From Rhynochetos jubatus (Eukaryota; Chordata; Aves; Eurypygiformes; Rhynochetidae): a stretch of 64,000 nt of DNA. The stretch covers positions 34,863,631-34,927,630 of the forward strand of contig CM050652.1 of NCBI GenBank assembly GCA_027574665.1. The letters run 5' to 3'. A program made the position numbers and the translations under genes. This document shows positions 1 through 14,600 of the stretch, one piece after another. The notes under the pieces are model-generated. The model had not been told where the DNA came from and made no database searches. It saw only the letters and a program-made list of their open reading frames with translations. How positions within the stretch are numbered: position 1 is the first letter of the stretch; each line of letters starts with the position of its first letter.

Positions 1-3000
1 ATATGAATATGGTTGTGATTATGAGCTATTAAATGAAAATGAATATAAAATGTTCCTATTCCCTGCAGCAATACTTCAGAGAGAAAAAATAATTCTACAA
101 AGGGGATAGTTGCTCTCACCATTGCACAAGAAACTTCTCTTCAGTAATTACTTTGCTGTATTCTGAAGTCTGATAAATATATGCTGATTTCAGATAACCC
201 TTCTGAAATTCTCTGGGACTGATCCTGTCAAAACCTTTTGAAACTGATGAGTTCTCTAAAAAGAACATAACCTCACTGGACTACTGTACTTATTATTTGA
301 CCACAAACCAATGCCATTACTTCTGCCTAGATATTTACAGGCAATGTATTCTCTTCCTCTACTCTTAGTGCTTTTATTTAAAATTATTCCTGAAGAAGCA
401 CACTGGCACTTTAAGTCTCACATATTCAGCATTTGACTGATGATGTGGAATTCCACATCACACGCTTCCACCATGAAACAAACTCAACGCATTTACATAG
501 TGCAGCATGATGATCTCCCCTTCAGTGGTCTGCAGATGCACATGTAGCTTATTGGCAGACATTACTGACCAGTTATGTTTTGTAAGTCATATCAAAAAGC
601 CAGAGGTCATGATACTGAGCTGCTATTCCCAATAGTTCTGTTTCTCAGTAGAACATCTTGCTCAAAGAAATTTAGCACCATTACCTCTGTCCTTTTCATG
701 ACCCAACAGAATATTGTTTCATGCAGCAAAGAAGAAGGAGCTTTGGAGGTCAGAGAATGCAGAAACCAGCAAGACCAGGGCTTATTCTTCAAGGTGTTAC
801 GCAAACCTGCAGCAAATGACAGATGCTGTCCCATGTAAGAAATACACCATACGATCACGAGATGCACAGATAATTAATCTGCAACTTCAGAACTGTGGAC
901 CAGCCATCAGAAGATCCACAAACAATAGAGTGATTCAGGTTTATTTAATTTACAGAGGTTATGGAGCCATGAATTCTTTGGATATGGAAAATATTTATAT
1001 GAATGTAGGTTAGCAAAATTGTCTAACCAGTGTTCGCAAGGTTAAAAAGAAGCAAGCCAGTAAATACTAAAAAGCCACAGTACTCTGGTCATCATGACAT
1101 TGCCATCAACACATTGATAAACAGCAGCTGACCATAAATTCAGTTTGTCTTACTTTGATATGAAATTGCTATTTATCAGGTTTCTTACTCTGTGTTCCCT
1201 AGGGAAAAATAAGTTTTGAAGTTCCTTATCTTAGGATCACAAGGGGTGTCACAGACAATTTTTTTTTTTTTTTCCATTTCTTTATTCTTAAACAGGTAAC
1301 ACTTTGTGCTTGAGATGTGACAACCATGTTATGTAAGGCTCCACTCCTTCACTGGCTGGCATGCAGAAGTCCAGGTTTCCCATGAAGCCTACTGAAATGA
1401 ATAGGTATATTGCCTTCACAGAATGATTTGCAAAAGGAATGCTTAATGTTTACCATAATTCCCTTTTGGCTATCTTTATATTTTCCTAAGATATCATCCT
1501 TCTCCTGTGTACTGACAAGCAATGAGAAAAAGCACGCATTTGAAAAAACAAGCTGAGTGGAATTAGGAGGAGTAAATAGTGTGCTCACTGGGAAGTAATT
1601 AAAAGCCATGAAGCAGGAAGAAGGCTGGAGGTGCCTAAAAGGCATTATAATTAAAACCTAATGCATGTTAACTCTGAGTGAAGCACTGAATTCATTGACA
1701 TGAATGACAAAACTCCCACTGAATTCAACAGGGACAGGATTTTACTCTGTAAGTGCTCAACAAGAAGGCCAGTTCAGCTTCAGAGAGATTGATTGGAGGT
1801 TTGAGGATAAAAAGAAACCTTGCTGAAAATGGGAACTAGTGATTTATATAGACAATGATATGCACAGTTGTGAAATAGCCACAAGAGAAATAAAATGAGA
1901 AAATGAAAACGAAATTAGTTAATCCTTGAGAAAGGGGAAGAAGAAATTATTTTAAAAATATGATTAGGAAAAAAAAACAAAGACCATTACAAAGGAGACA
2001 GAATCAAGACAAATCCTGAACATGGAACAATTTTATCCCTACTAATAACTAGAAAGAAAGTGATGAAGCAGTTAAAAAGCAGTGATAACTTTGTAGAGCA
2101 TAGCTATTGATAAAAAGCATATTGGGAATACTGGGAAAATCTGAATTGGTTCAGATAGCACATAGTCTATTTAACTATGAAACAGAAATTAACTAATAAA
2201 GAAAAAGAATGTGCCATTCAGTATATCTAATCTCCAGAGCCCAGTTAAGTAATGGAACCATTCTTCAGAAACAGTCAACCCAGTTCCAGTGGTTTCAACA
2301 CCATGCTGTCAAAAATTGACAGCATAATGTAAATTTGCCAAGATGTATTTTAATGGATTTTCATAAAACCCCAGAAATTTAAAATCATATTGGATATCAC
2401 CACTATTCTATAACAAATATACCACCAAAAGTCCTTACTTGTACAGGGAGTCTAGCAAGCTAACAAAGTTTGAATGGGAAGCTTGGTGTTTGATTTGACA
2501 AAATGAATGAAATTTCACATTAGATAACACTGCATGTGAGTAGCAAAAAACATGGAGAAGAGTAGGAGCGGAAGATTACATAAACACTTGGAGTTCAACT
2601 GTTGCAAGAAGGGAATTTTGTTAATTTGGCTGGTATATCCAAACATCTGACATCAACAGTCAGCAAGCAATGGACAGAAAGGAAATATTAGCAGCATATC
2701 AGAGTGATATTATTCATGTCTGGAGAACACTTACAAAGTCACTCCGTACCAGACCCACAAATCTTCCCAGCAGAATATTCTTAACATTGAGTACTAATTC
2801 ATAAAATATTATGAGGAATTGTGAGCACGTAACTTGTAGAAAGAATATGAGAAGCCCTGAAAAAAATCGTGGAAATCAAGTATTTTTAATAATACCAGCA
2901 AGCAGACAATCTAAAACACCATGCAACCTTTCATTATTTGATCCTGCATGTCAGCAACAAAAATATGTACTTAAATACTTAATTTGTCTGTGAAAGATAA

Positions 3001-6000
3001 AAAAAGGGCACAGAGCCAACTGAGCATGTTTGGGGGCCCTGGGTTCTTGAACAGTGGCTCCAGAGGGTCACTCCTAGTTGCAGCTTTCAGCTCTGATGAG
3101 ACTTTAGCATGACCAGAGAAAGGGTCGAGGATGGAGTTTCTGAAGCATCATGAGCTGTCTCCTCTTCATTTTCTCAGTCAGGCTACCTAAGAGGTAGTGG
3201 GTCTTACGCAGACTATCCCAGACATTGCTATACTTCAAATACAAGTATACCTTCCATTAATGGGCTGGTTACTCTAGTGCTGTGAGCAAAGACACCTCCA
3301 ACTGCTCTCATCTGTAGACTTTGTCATGAAGTATCCCCATGAGACACTCCTGGTACTTCTGCACTGCAATGCAAGGGCTTAGTAAGAAAATATTCCCCTG
3401 AGACATGAGTCCTAAACCCTCCCCAGACAATGCAGTTTGTTCCTACAGCCACACAAACACTCCCTGGAGACCAGACGCATATTCTCACACACATTCTGCA
3501 AGGAGCTCTATTTTTCTCTCTTCTCCACATGCACACACAGTATACAAAATGCAAATAAGGCAGTCTTAAACTTCCAAAAAGCGCACATTACTTATTTATT
3601 CTTGACTACAGTTCCACAAAGATGTAAGAAAAAGACAACCCAACCAGCAACTGTCCTATTTACTTTGTCCTACATCTTGTACCCACTGATTCATATTTAA
3701 ATTTCCAGTCATTTTTAGCACAGTACAGCTATTTATATGCACCAGGTCAGGTCATTCTAGACATACAGTTGACACTTATCTGCAAATTTTGGAAGGAAAG
3801 GTCTCTTCAATCACTGTGAAGAGCTGAGAAAATGTTGACAAGACTTAAATTATGAAGAAGAAAATCACCTTAAAAATTATGCACTTCCACTACTAGTAGA
3901 GAAGTCATGAGTTTCTTTTTGAGAAGTCCCTTGTTCTTCTACAGAAGTGATATTCAAAGTTAAGACTAGAATCCCACTTATTTCTCTCATTTTGCTCATG
4001 AGTTGCATCACATACAGTGTGTGACATTGTGCACTATTTTCAGAGCTGTGAAAATCAGACATAAATCATGCCTGTTTCACAAGTCACCTTTAAGAAAGTA
4101 TTTAAGGTTTTTTTACTCTACAGTGACTACATAATTGAAAAGTAAGTACTAAAAATGTTTAAACATGAGATTCAATGGCTTAAAATGAATACTGCCACAG
4201 TAAAAATAGATTCCTTGAGAGAATTAACTAATCATTAATAACTTGAATTGACAAAGGCAGCACTAATCAAGTTCTGGCTTCATAATAATTCTTATAAAAA
4301 TGGGTGGAAGGGGAGAGCAAGCTAATGAAGTGAGAATAATTTCTGCAAAAATAGTAATGAATCTACAGCACATTAACTCATTACAGAATTGTACTTTTAG
4401 TTCAATATTTCCCTTCCAGGTCAAGAAAAACGCAGGCCACTTTGAACAGGCTAAGCAGGAAAAAGATAATGCTTTTTATTACTGGCAGCAACTATGTCAT
4501 TTGAGGAAATGCCAGAAAAAGAGATCAGATTTATGTTAGAAAAGGGGATCAAGCATCTGAAAGATGCTGACCAGGAAGAATGATCCAGCTACAGAAATTA
4601 ATGTACAACCTATGTTGAATACAATTTCTTTGAAAAACAATAATGTTAACTTGAGTGCCCCGCTCATGGGACTGTCATGCCACCCTAAAATAAAGATTAA
4701 CCTGAAAAAAACACATTTCTGTCCAGTAAAAGTATGTCACTTGAATCTGACCCTCAAAGTTGACAAAAGTGTCTGAGGACTCCAGTGGGGAAAGAATCAA
4801 CCTCCGTATACAGAATTTCCCACGTTGAAAGGTGTGTGCACTATAAAGCTCATGCACATTAGGCCTTGGGCTTCAGAGAGGGATCAGAACCACTGTGCAT
4901 GCATAAACTGCATGGATGGAACATGCCATGAAGACCTTCCAGAGCTGTCAGACTTATAATGCATGCCTCTACAACACCGCACACATGTTCAGAGATGCCA
5001 AATAAGATCGTTTCTATGTCCACAGTCCCAGATGAGACTACTATGAAATGCAGATGTGCAGCAGCTGGAGCAGGGGCATCTGGGCTAAGGCTATCAGGTG
5101 TCTCTAAATCCCAGACACATTTAGGAAGTATTCAAAATGTGCCAAGATTTCTAGAGAATACAGACAAGAAAATCCAGATACATGTATGCCCTAACCCTCC
5201 ACAAGAACACATCTGAACAACCTTCCCAATCATCCACAACTTCCACTGTTTTTTTCTGAGATGATAATGGGTAAAATACTGTTACCTATGTACCACACAT
5301 GCACACACTGAGAGCTGAAATTACTTCAGGAACCTCCTAGCCAGCCTTAGTTTAAAGTGTTCACCTAAAAACTTCATTTAGCCTCTGCAGCTCTGCAGCT
5401 GTTTCTGTCAGTAGGAGTCTGGCTGGCTCTGAGCTCTGGTCAGGCAAGGAAGCAAGCAAAAGGAGTGTGTAAGAGAGAGCTGCTTTTCTTTTTTTTTTTT
5501 AAAGTCTTTACTTTTCTGTGAGTAAAGGTAACTGCATTTATATTCCTTGAAATAAATCTTATTTGACACAGTTATTCCGTTTGACTCTCTGCAAGGCAGT
5601 CTTTTTTTTTTTTTTGCCAGGAATAAAAGCTGTGATCATTATAAAACTGTGAGAAAAATCGATGTCATATAAAAGGAATTAGTATTTTATACACACACAC
5701 AAACACTGCACACACAGGTAGTATGAGACTTGATCCTCTGATCATGCAAATGAGTAAACAGATCAGTTACACTTGCTGAGGATGCGTTCTAACACTACTG
5801 CTAAGTATTTTCTGGAGGTGGGGCTGAGGGAAAGCACCAACACAAGTTAATTAGAACTTGCTACATTTTCTTCTCAACGTCATGTCATTCAGTTTATGTG
5901 AGTCTACAGCTAATTTAAAAGATCACTATAATGCCAGTTTTGCTAATGGTTTTCCTTTTGGACTTCAACAGATCACAATGTTTCCTCTCAGTTTTCTATA

Positions 6001-9000
6001 TGTAATTCTGCCTTGCACAATGCTAATTTTAATCTGAAGATAGTTTCTCTTTTGTATTTTTAAAAAAACTCTATATGTTTCTCTTCCACACAACTCATCC
6101 CTTCCTCTGATGGTATCATATATTTAGATTTTCTTGCTAAAATACCAGGCCCTTCTACTTTCAATGTTTTTCATTTTTCTCACTAAATTCCTCTTTGACT
6201 ATGTATTACCTTCTGTTACAGCATTTCTCTGCAGAGAATCTGAAATAAACATTTTAAAAAAGCCATAATCTCCAAGTGTCTTCTGAAGCAAAGTATGTCT
6301 ACATATGCAGTCCTACTTTAGACTGAAAATATTTCAAAATCTCGGATTTCTACTAGGTACGTTACAAGATGTATCAAAATCTCTGGCTGCATTTAGCATT
6401 GCAGATTTGACTTAATGATGTACAAACACCACTCCTTGTTTGAAGATTCTTCAGTCAGACAGTTCTGGCTGCTTTATGCATCTCCTCTGTATTATTTCAA
6501 GTACTATATGAGCTTTCCCAAGGAAAGCTCTCTGTTGCAGTATGGCTTGTCTTAATTCCCAAGCATCTTCCTTTTACCCAGCCTGTGTTTGTACACCAGC
6601 AGAAGAGCTGTGCTCCCTAAGGAAACATTTCTGCAACTGCCAGCTCACAGAAATTCACTGCACGGCCTCATGTGATCAGTGAGAAAGAACTGCACACCAC
6701 GGTGGCCACGGGATGCCACCTTAGACATTTTGCTCTGCCTCCCTCCCTGGAGGTCCCTGATGCTGCCTTCAGGACCAGGCTGTTGGGGGGATATGCCACA
6801 GCACCCACACAAGCAACATGCCAAGCACCCAAATGGCTGGGTGGGCTTTTCTCTAGCTGCCTTTGGGAACAAACATCAATCAGCTAGCAAAGACCATACC
6901 TTAAAAAAAAATTAGCAAGGGATTGGTAGTTGTAATGTTTTCCTCTCTTAACTGATGCACTAGTTCTGTACCTTGCCAAACAAAGGGAGTTCGGACTAAG
7001 TATTTGTCTCACACTCTGTCCCTCTATGAAAAATTAACATGCACAGGATCACTCAGATGAAGAATGAATAGCAGCATGAAAGGGGCTAACAATGAAAGAG
7101 CAGTATGAAGAGACAAAACATTCATTAAGGATTAAAAGAAGAGGGGTGGCTTTACACACTGACAAACAGCTTTTATTTAAACAGGCTATTGCATCCTGCC
7201 CCCACTATATACAGCCACACGAGGTTGACACTAGAATAAATCTCAACTCTATAAAAATTTACTGACAACACAGACTGCCAGAGAAGAGCTTGTTTACCCT
7301 CATCCTCCAGCTCTTCCCTTCCTGCAAAATTCAGCAGTTTAGTGCTGCATAAATCTGCCTAACATTTTCCGAGACTTCTCCATCCAGCTAAATTTTGGAG
7401 AGCTAGAATCCACTGGCACTTCAAGGAAAGTTGCACAATCCCTTCCTTGCTGGGGTAGAGGACCCCCTCAAGATTCTTAGAAAAGCAGAAGAGATGGAAG
7501 GGCAGGGGGAAAATTATATGACACAGCTATACTATCTTGATTTTCCAAATTAGGGGCTGGTGGGAAAGGGGAGCAGGTCCATGGAGAAAGGGCAGCAGGG
7601 ACTGTAGTAGGGGAGCAGCACTTCATCCCCACTTAACTGCCAAGGCAGTCATGGGGCTGTGGCACACAGGCACCACGGGCATCCCAACAATTTTCCAACT
7701 CCCACACCCAGAAGCTCTCATGCTGATTCAAATATGGCCACAACCATTGCTCCTCTGGACTTCTGTTCACACTCAGGGGATAATTTTTTAGTCAAGCAAG
7801 TAACGCAGTACTCACCTCATGCCTGAATGTTTCAGATCCCAGTCTCAACCACCAAAAGCCACCCTGCTGTTCACCTTCCTCTCTTTACTGGCATGAGGAA
7901 CATTTTCTGTGATAAAGGCTAGTGAAGCCTAGGAAATATGGCTAACCCAAATACTGCAAGTTTTTATAAATGAACAGGCTGCACAAATGTGGCCAAGGAT
8001 GCTGTAGGTTCAGTCAATCCTGTCTCGGGCCAGCACAGATTACTTGACTCTTACAGTCCTTGAGAAAACCTTCCTCTCTGACTCTGTTCTTTGTTAAAAA
8101 GCTATCAACCACCTTCTCCCCTTTGCTCCCCAACATGTAACACAGTACCTTCAAATCGAGTTTAAAAATAAAGGTTAAGCCCTGTGAGTGCAGGAAAGAG
8201 TTGGAACAGGTGTCTTATGTGACAAAGGAAAGTCAGAAATGAGACATGTTAGGTTAACCAAGCTGAACACATCCAGTGGAAAACATGGTACATGCTGAAC
8301 TAACGTTGACCTGAGCCAAAGCAATGAATTCATCACAGCCTTGGTGGCATGTCCACCTCCACAATCACTGGAGTCCTGTCCATGTGGTCCTGTGACACAG
8401 GAGAGTGGCAGACAGGAGATTGAACTGGGCAGTGAAGCAATAAGCAGGATGGACAATGTCTATCTGATGCACAGCACAAACTGGCAATATCAAAGTAACT
8501 ATCATGGCCGTGGGCACTGTCTAACCCTCTTGCTGAGGACAAGTGAAAACAGCTCTCCCCAAGAGATGGCAGATGATCCAAAGTGAACAATGAGGTGCAT
8601 GGTAAAGGAAGACAAACATGAAGAAGAGGCCCAGACTGTGACAGGCCTTCCACGTGATGGTCGTGTTGGAGACATGAGATTCCATTTGCGTGCAGCCTCC
8701 CTCAATGCCCTTGCCATGTCCCTAGGAAGGGATGGGAAGAAATCTCTACCCCTAGATGTCCCTTCCCGTGCCTCCCTAGAAAAGGATGTTCTAGGCCACG
8801 CCAAAAACACTAGTGTGGTGTGTTTCCACACCAGTGGCTTGATGGTTTGATCGCTGCTCTGACTGTTCTGACAGGGTGAAAAAGAGGCCGTGAAAAAAAA
8901 AAAAACCACGTCAGTTACATTTTATCTCGAGAATCATTTAACAAAAGTTTGATGGAACAGTGTGAAGCTTTCCCTGGTGTGGGACTAGGACATCCACCGA

Positions 9001-11325
9001 ACTGGAAGGAGGCCAGAGGGCAAAAATCAGAAGGGCTGTAAAAGATGCAAGTGGAAATACCTTTGAGCAAGAGACCTTTCACAGTCTATACCCATTCTTG
9101 TTCTCGGGTGTTTAAAGTATCTTCCCAGAAACTAAGGACAAGTATTGTCTTGCCCTAGATGTTGGACATTGTGTCCAGCAACCTTTTTAACACTTTGTGT
9201 TAAGAAAGATAACATTTCCAAACAATGAGAAATTAACCTGGGGTTTTTTTTGTATTTCTGTTTAGCATGGCACTGGCAATAAGAGCCACATCCACAAAAC
9301 AAGCATTAAAAAGCAGCCAAGCAAGCGCTAATTTCTCCTCAGAAAATCAGAGGAGTTTAGCTACCTACTCAATTAACTTCTGCCTCCCACCCTGCTACAT
9401 TACCCACAAAATCCCACTGTTTGGCAGAAGAGATTTTGTGTGACGAGGAATGGTGCCAACGCTGATGGAGCCAAAGACCTGCACAGGCCTGACAAGGATT
9501 TTGCAACTGAAGCAGTCCAATGCCCCATGTCTGGAGCTGCCACAGTGTGTCACTGCTGGGAAACTAAACAGGCTTCAAGTAAGGCACCAGAAGGACCTGA
9601 AATGTTAAACACATTTCAGCATTTAATCAGTTAGGAAGGAACTTAGGTCATATGTTGAATTAGGACCAAAAAATAATACCTAAGATGCGCTTTTTACAAC
9701 AAAGGACATGGTCCTCAGAGTGAAGGAAAAGTAGCATAAAAATAAATGGTGGATATTCTAGTGAACAAAGTGCACGTTTCAATCAGGAAATTTATATAAA
9801 TTTTAAGATTTTGGTCAAATTTTGGAACAGGTTAACAAGAGTAAACAAAAGGTTGCTATGAAAGTCAGAGATGTGTCCCTGAATGCCTTATTTTTTCCTC
9901 TTTGTCTTTTTCTCCTGTTAAAAGACCTGAACAACAGTGTTAAAGGGGAAGATTTCAAAGTCTGTAAGTGTTACTAGATGAGGAGCCACAACGTGTCATA
10001 TGGAAACCAGAATTGAAGAGGAAAATAATTCTATCATTTAAGACCCTGGTCTTGCCAAAAGCAAAGGTAGATGAATGCAGGCTGACAAGCCCTGGAACAA
10101 AGAATCAAACTGACAGACTATCAGCTAAAAGAAAGATTCTGCCACATAAAAAGAGATTGGAAGTTATTACAGAAAAATCCTTTAAAGCCTTTAGCCAAGT
10201 ATCCAGTTGTAGTAAAGAAAGCAAACAAGAAGTTAGGTAGTATTGCTAAAGGAATACAAATCAAAGTTGTTGATATTATCACTACAATAACACAGTAGCT
10301 AAACTTGCAGAGGGAATACACGGTAAACTTTAAGTACACACCCACTAGATGAAAATACAACTCCCTTTTTGGCAGGTTGTGCAAAAGAACAGTGAAATGC
10401 TAACAGCAAATGAAAAGTTTGAATCCAACTGGAAACCAGAGGCAATATCTGAGGTCCTTCGGCCAGTGAATCTGATTATTTAGATGAAGGATTATTTGAA
10501 TCATTATTACATTTTAATTTAAATTTTGGACATGGACAGCTCAGCATTGTCATCAGAGTGGTAAAAAAGAAATCTGATATTGAGCATCCTCAAGGACTCT
10601 GTGTGAGAGGGTCATAACTGCTTGTGTAAGACAGACTGGCTACAAGTGAAATATCCCTTCCACAAAATAGTAGCCTAACAACCACTGCCCTTGATTATTT
10701 TCTCCAGAATTTGCCAGCATATCTTGGAAAATAAGGAAAATATGCTTTCCTTATCTTCAGTTACAATGTGATCTCCAGCTTTAATTAATAACGGTAGCCA
10801 GCAAGTCACTGAAATTGCTGTTATTTTCTCCTAATACCTTTGTTAAACTCCCTACAGGTCACTGAAGATCTAATTCATAATTATTAGGTCTGCCTATGCC
10901 TGGGATATATCTCTTTAAAATAATATTGATGACACAGGAGTTATACTATTGTCTAGTTTAGTATTGTTTAACATTAAAAGTGCTGCACTTGCCTGCAGAT
11001 GAAGAAATCCTGTGCTGAATGTTCTTAGATCATGGTTTTATAGGTTTCATACTTACCAAGTGCAACTGTGTTTCTCCAACTTCGTTTAGAAGGCGAAAAA
11101 CATGAAAGAAAATCTTTCTAGGTGGGTTTTGTGTTGTTTGTACTTTTGTACAATAAACTTAAAATAATTGTATTCTTCTGGTAGAACTGAATTATATCAT
11201 TACATTAATCACAAGTGCAATCACTCACTACGTTAGTTGCTCCACCAGTTGTTCTTCTGGATTAAGAAATAGACTGATTTATACCTGCTGGGAACCCAGT
11301 CCTTTAAGCTATGTTTTCCCCCGCA
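1..11325. other. Unassigned AT-rich DNA
   Basis: No recognisable exon, RNA gene or transposon was found. Open frames are short and resemble no family I know. There are simple tracts such as a poly-T run near 1,259-1,274, poly-T runs near 5,490 and 5,602, and a broken CA repeat near 5,690-5,716. GC rises mildly at 6.65-6.88 kb and 7.44-8.91 kb. The second rise ends with 13 A at 8,893-8,905. Intron or intergenic DNA is the simplest reading. Confidence 0.6.
2303..2325. repeat. Small perfect inverted repeat (10-bp arms, 3-nt loop)
   Basis: ATGCTGTCAA at 2,303-2,312 is the exact reverse complement of TTGACAGCAT at 2,316-2,325, with AAA between. It is a short hairpin in AT-rich DNA. No T-tract or gene end nearby gives it a role. 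Confidence 0.6.
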
Positions 11326-11329
11326 TGTG

Positions 11330-11620
11330 ATACATGAGGTGATTGTTTCTACACTGTCTCTCAGAGCATCCTGGAGGCCCTTCTCAAGATCAGAGCTGGC
11401 TGTCGTGCAGAGGAAGCCTGCGGCGTCCCATCAGCGCAGCCGACGTGACACGGACCAGCACTGGGGGCTTGCCTGCCCAACCCACCAGCAGATGCTCAGT
11501 GCAGACAGGAGAAAGCCTTCAAGGCAGCACCACATGCCGGAAGGGGGAGAAGACCAACCGTATGCTGCTAACGGCTGCTCCTGAGCCTGAGGCCATCCAC
11601 CCAGGGAGGCACTCTGAAAA
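11330..11620. other. Isolated GC-rich, CpG-bearing block
   Basis: GC content rises sharply here against AT-rich flanks, and roughly ten CpG dinucleotides occur in about 200 bases. In bird DNA, where CpG decays, this suggests an exon, a regulatory element or a young insertion. Open frames of 85 and 99 codons overlap it on the plus strand and one of 64 codons lies on the minus strand, but none resembles a known protein. No repeat family was recognised. Confidence 0.35.
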
Positions 11621-14600
11621 GCCAAGCTTTAGTTTTGCATAGATTGTAAACACACTACACCTTAAAGTCTAATTAAAACAAAGAGCATCACTGAGAAACA
11701 AGCATTAAAAGCTCCACTTTCTCCTTACAACACTGAGTTTTGTATATATATTTTCCCTAAGATTAGTGTGAACTGCTGGTGGCTGGGGAGGACTCTGGGA
11801 GGGCTCAGCATGACTGAAAAATATTCAGTTGACTGCCACTGCCACTGAAAGCTCTTTCTAAATTCATGAACTAATATGAACTCTGTGGAAGGTACCTTAT
11901 TTTGTTGTGATTTCATACAATTCCCAGGAAAATAGGGGTTGGTCTATGACTGCGGCAGCATAGCACTGCCACAGCAACAAGACAGGAACAACGCAAACGT
12001 CAGTCACAGCACTAAGATCCCGCAATACATCTGCCTGTGACTCAAGCAGGAAATCAGCAGATTTTCAAACAAAGCCTGGCATGAAAAAAGCAATTTAAAC
12101 TCCAAATCAGCTGAAGTAAAATGCTTTCTCTCAACATTTTTAAGAAAACCAAGCTGTAAGGCAGTGTCAAAGTCGTTATCAAAAAATACAAAATGTTTCT
12201 CCATTTTTTATGTAGCATTTCAAATGAAGGCAGCAGTCTGTTTTGCTGTGCACAGAACTGCTTCCCTAGCCCCAGCTAAGTGAATAATGCCTTTCACACA
12301 ACAGTGAGATAAAACAGTTCATGCAGACATTCTTAGTGCTACACAGAACAAAGCATCTTAAGAACCCAAACAATTACAAACTGGTAATTCTTGTTATATT
12401 TTTCTTTAAGAACTGGGATGCATAATAACTTGGCCAAATGGTGGAGTAAGTCACACATTCCTCTCTCCCTGGATTTTTAAGAAGTTATAATGCACTGGCA
12501 GATGAGTAGCACATGAGTGTCACTGCCTCACACAGGTTAAAAGTTGTATCTACTGACGTTCCTGCTCCTACAGGTATCTTTCCTTCTCATACCTTCCTTA
12601 AAACAATATTCCTTGTCAAGGAGATGTGTTTTTAATGATAATCAAATCCTGAGTGGACAACAATATGTAAAACACCATGCAAAACAATTATAGCAATTGA
12701 AGATATTCCCCACTTTCCACTGTTTTGTCAGCATACACGCTGAGGTTACTCACTTGCAAAGACTGGCATTATTCAAACAAGCCTACAAGTTAGAGAAAAA
12801 AGTCGTAAGTTATGGCTTAATTAACTGCTAAACCTTATTCCTGGGGCCATCTGAACCCTGCTCAGAAGCAGCCATTGGCACCTTCCCTCATGACTAACAG
12901 CCATTAAAGGCCCTCTTCCCTTCAGCATCCCCTCTCACAAAGCAAATACTTAATCTCATATAACAATACCATCTAGTGGTAAAATACATTCATTACACTT
13001 AGAATCTCCGTCATGTATTTTCTTACAGTACCACCGGATACACACAGCGAGCGCAGGCAGAAAACGTCTCCTCAAGCTGCCTGTGCACACGCATCTCAGC
13101 TCAGCACCTGGACAAATTCATAATTCTTCATTTCATCTCAGCACATCCTTAGCTTTAAGGACATGAATCGCTCCACATAGATCAAATGAGCTTGTACCCC
13201 TTCAAAGAATATTAATATATTGATACCATAAGCCATCACCTAAGGAGCAAAGACACGGAACCACGCTGCAAGTCACTGCAAAGCACCACGCTACCAGTCA
13301 GGAGTGTGCTGGCCACACATCTGGAATGACAGTGTGTCCGCAGCTCCTGGATGCCATGTAATAATACACGAAAAACAATTTTCTCCTGTCCTGCACTGAG
13401 TGAATAGGTTAAAAGTGCTTACTCTTCTCTACATAAAGATAGAAATCATATTCAGGTGGTATCCTGAACCAACCTCATTTGCATGACTCCACTTATCCAT
13501 CATATCTATAAAGAGCAAAAATTGAACAAACAGGCAAATTGTTACATCTGGCTGCAATCCCTTTAAGAGAGTGTGAATGGTTAGAGTCTGCAGAATAAAG
13601 GCTAGAGTGAGTCAGCAAGGCAGAAAGATGACAAATGGGAAACAGCAACAACTTGTTCTACAAAACAATAAATACTGGTTACGTTGATGGTGCAGAGCTA
13701 AAAAGCTATTTGACATGAAATAAAATTATTCAAAGATAGAATCCTGTACTAATGAAATGGGACAATTTGCTCTACTTCAGTGGGCTTTGTGGGAACATTA
13801 GGACATTGTAAACAACATATTAACAGAGAGTGCTTATTTGTGAAGGGCAAATTAAGTCAATACTCAAGCCGTAGGAACAATTTAGCAAATAAAGCAGTGC
13901 CATGTACAAGTCTTGCTTGTCATCAGCTTGGCCTCTTGAATTTTTCTCTCTCAAAAAGAACTAGCTTTAAGCAAAAGCAGAAATACCCCTAATACTCAGG
14001 AAAAAGAAAACATTAAACATGCACTCTACCAACTTACACAGGGATGCGTTCATGGCAAACTACAAAGTTCTGCTTACAGTAAAACAGGAGCTTCCACAAA
14101 AAACCTCTATTGCTTTAAATATGTTGTTATAAAATCAAGTAAAATTCTTTCACAAAACATGATGGTCTAGAAGCCTTCTTCAAACTTTCATTGGAGCTGT
14201 TGCTTTTCTGCAATATACATTTTCATTCAAGAATCTTGAAAACTATGCAAATGCTTGCCTTTCTCACACTCAAACCCCCTTAATTATCTAACTCAACAAG
14301 ACTAATAATGTCAACATCACCCTGTGAAAACCTGATGTTCTTCAGAACCTACTTTAAGCAGCCACTTCACTTAATGAAAAGATCAGCAAAAGAAGCAAAT
14401 TTCCAAACATGAAACATTTATTAGCCAGCCATAACAACTTCCTATTAAAAAATGGCAAATTAGCAACAGCAATGAATCCAACAATTGTTTAAAGTGCTAT
14501 TAAGTGTTAAAATGTTAACAAGGGAATATGGTGACAGCATCTTATGAATAAAAAATGATGGATCCCTATGTTTTAAGGGATTCTGAATAGAAATGCCATT

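Noticed and set aside
8502..8909. 135-codon minus-strand frame as a gene
   Set aside because: It starts within the complement of a poly-A run, shows no recognisable domain, and overlaps plus-strand frames of similar length.
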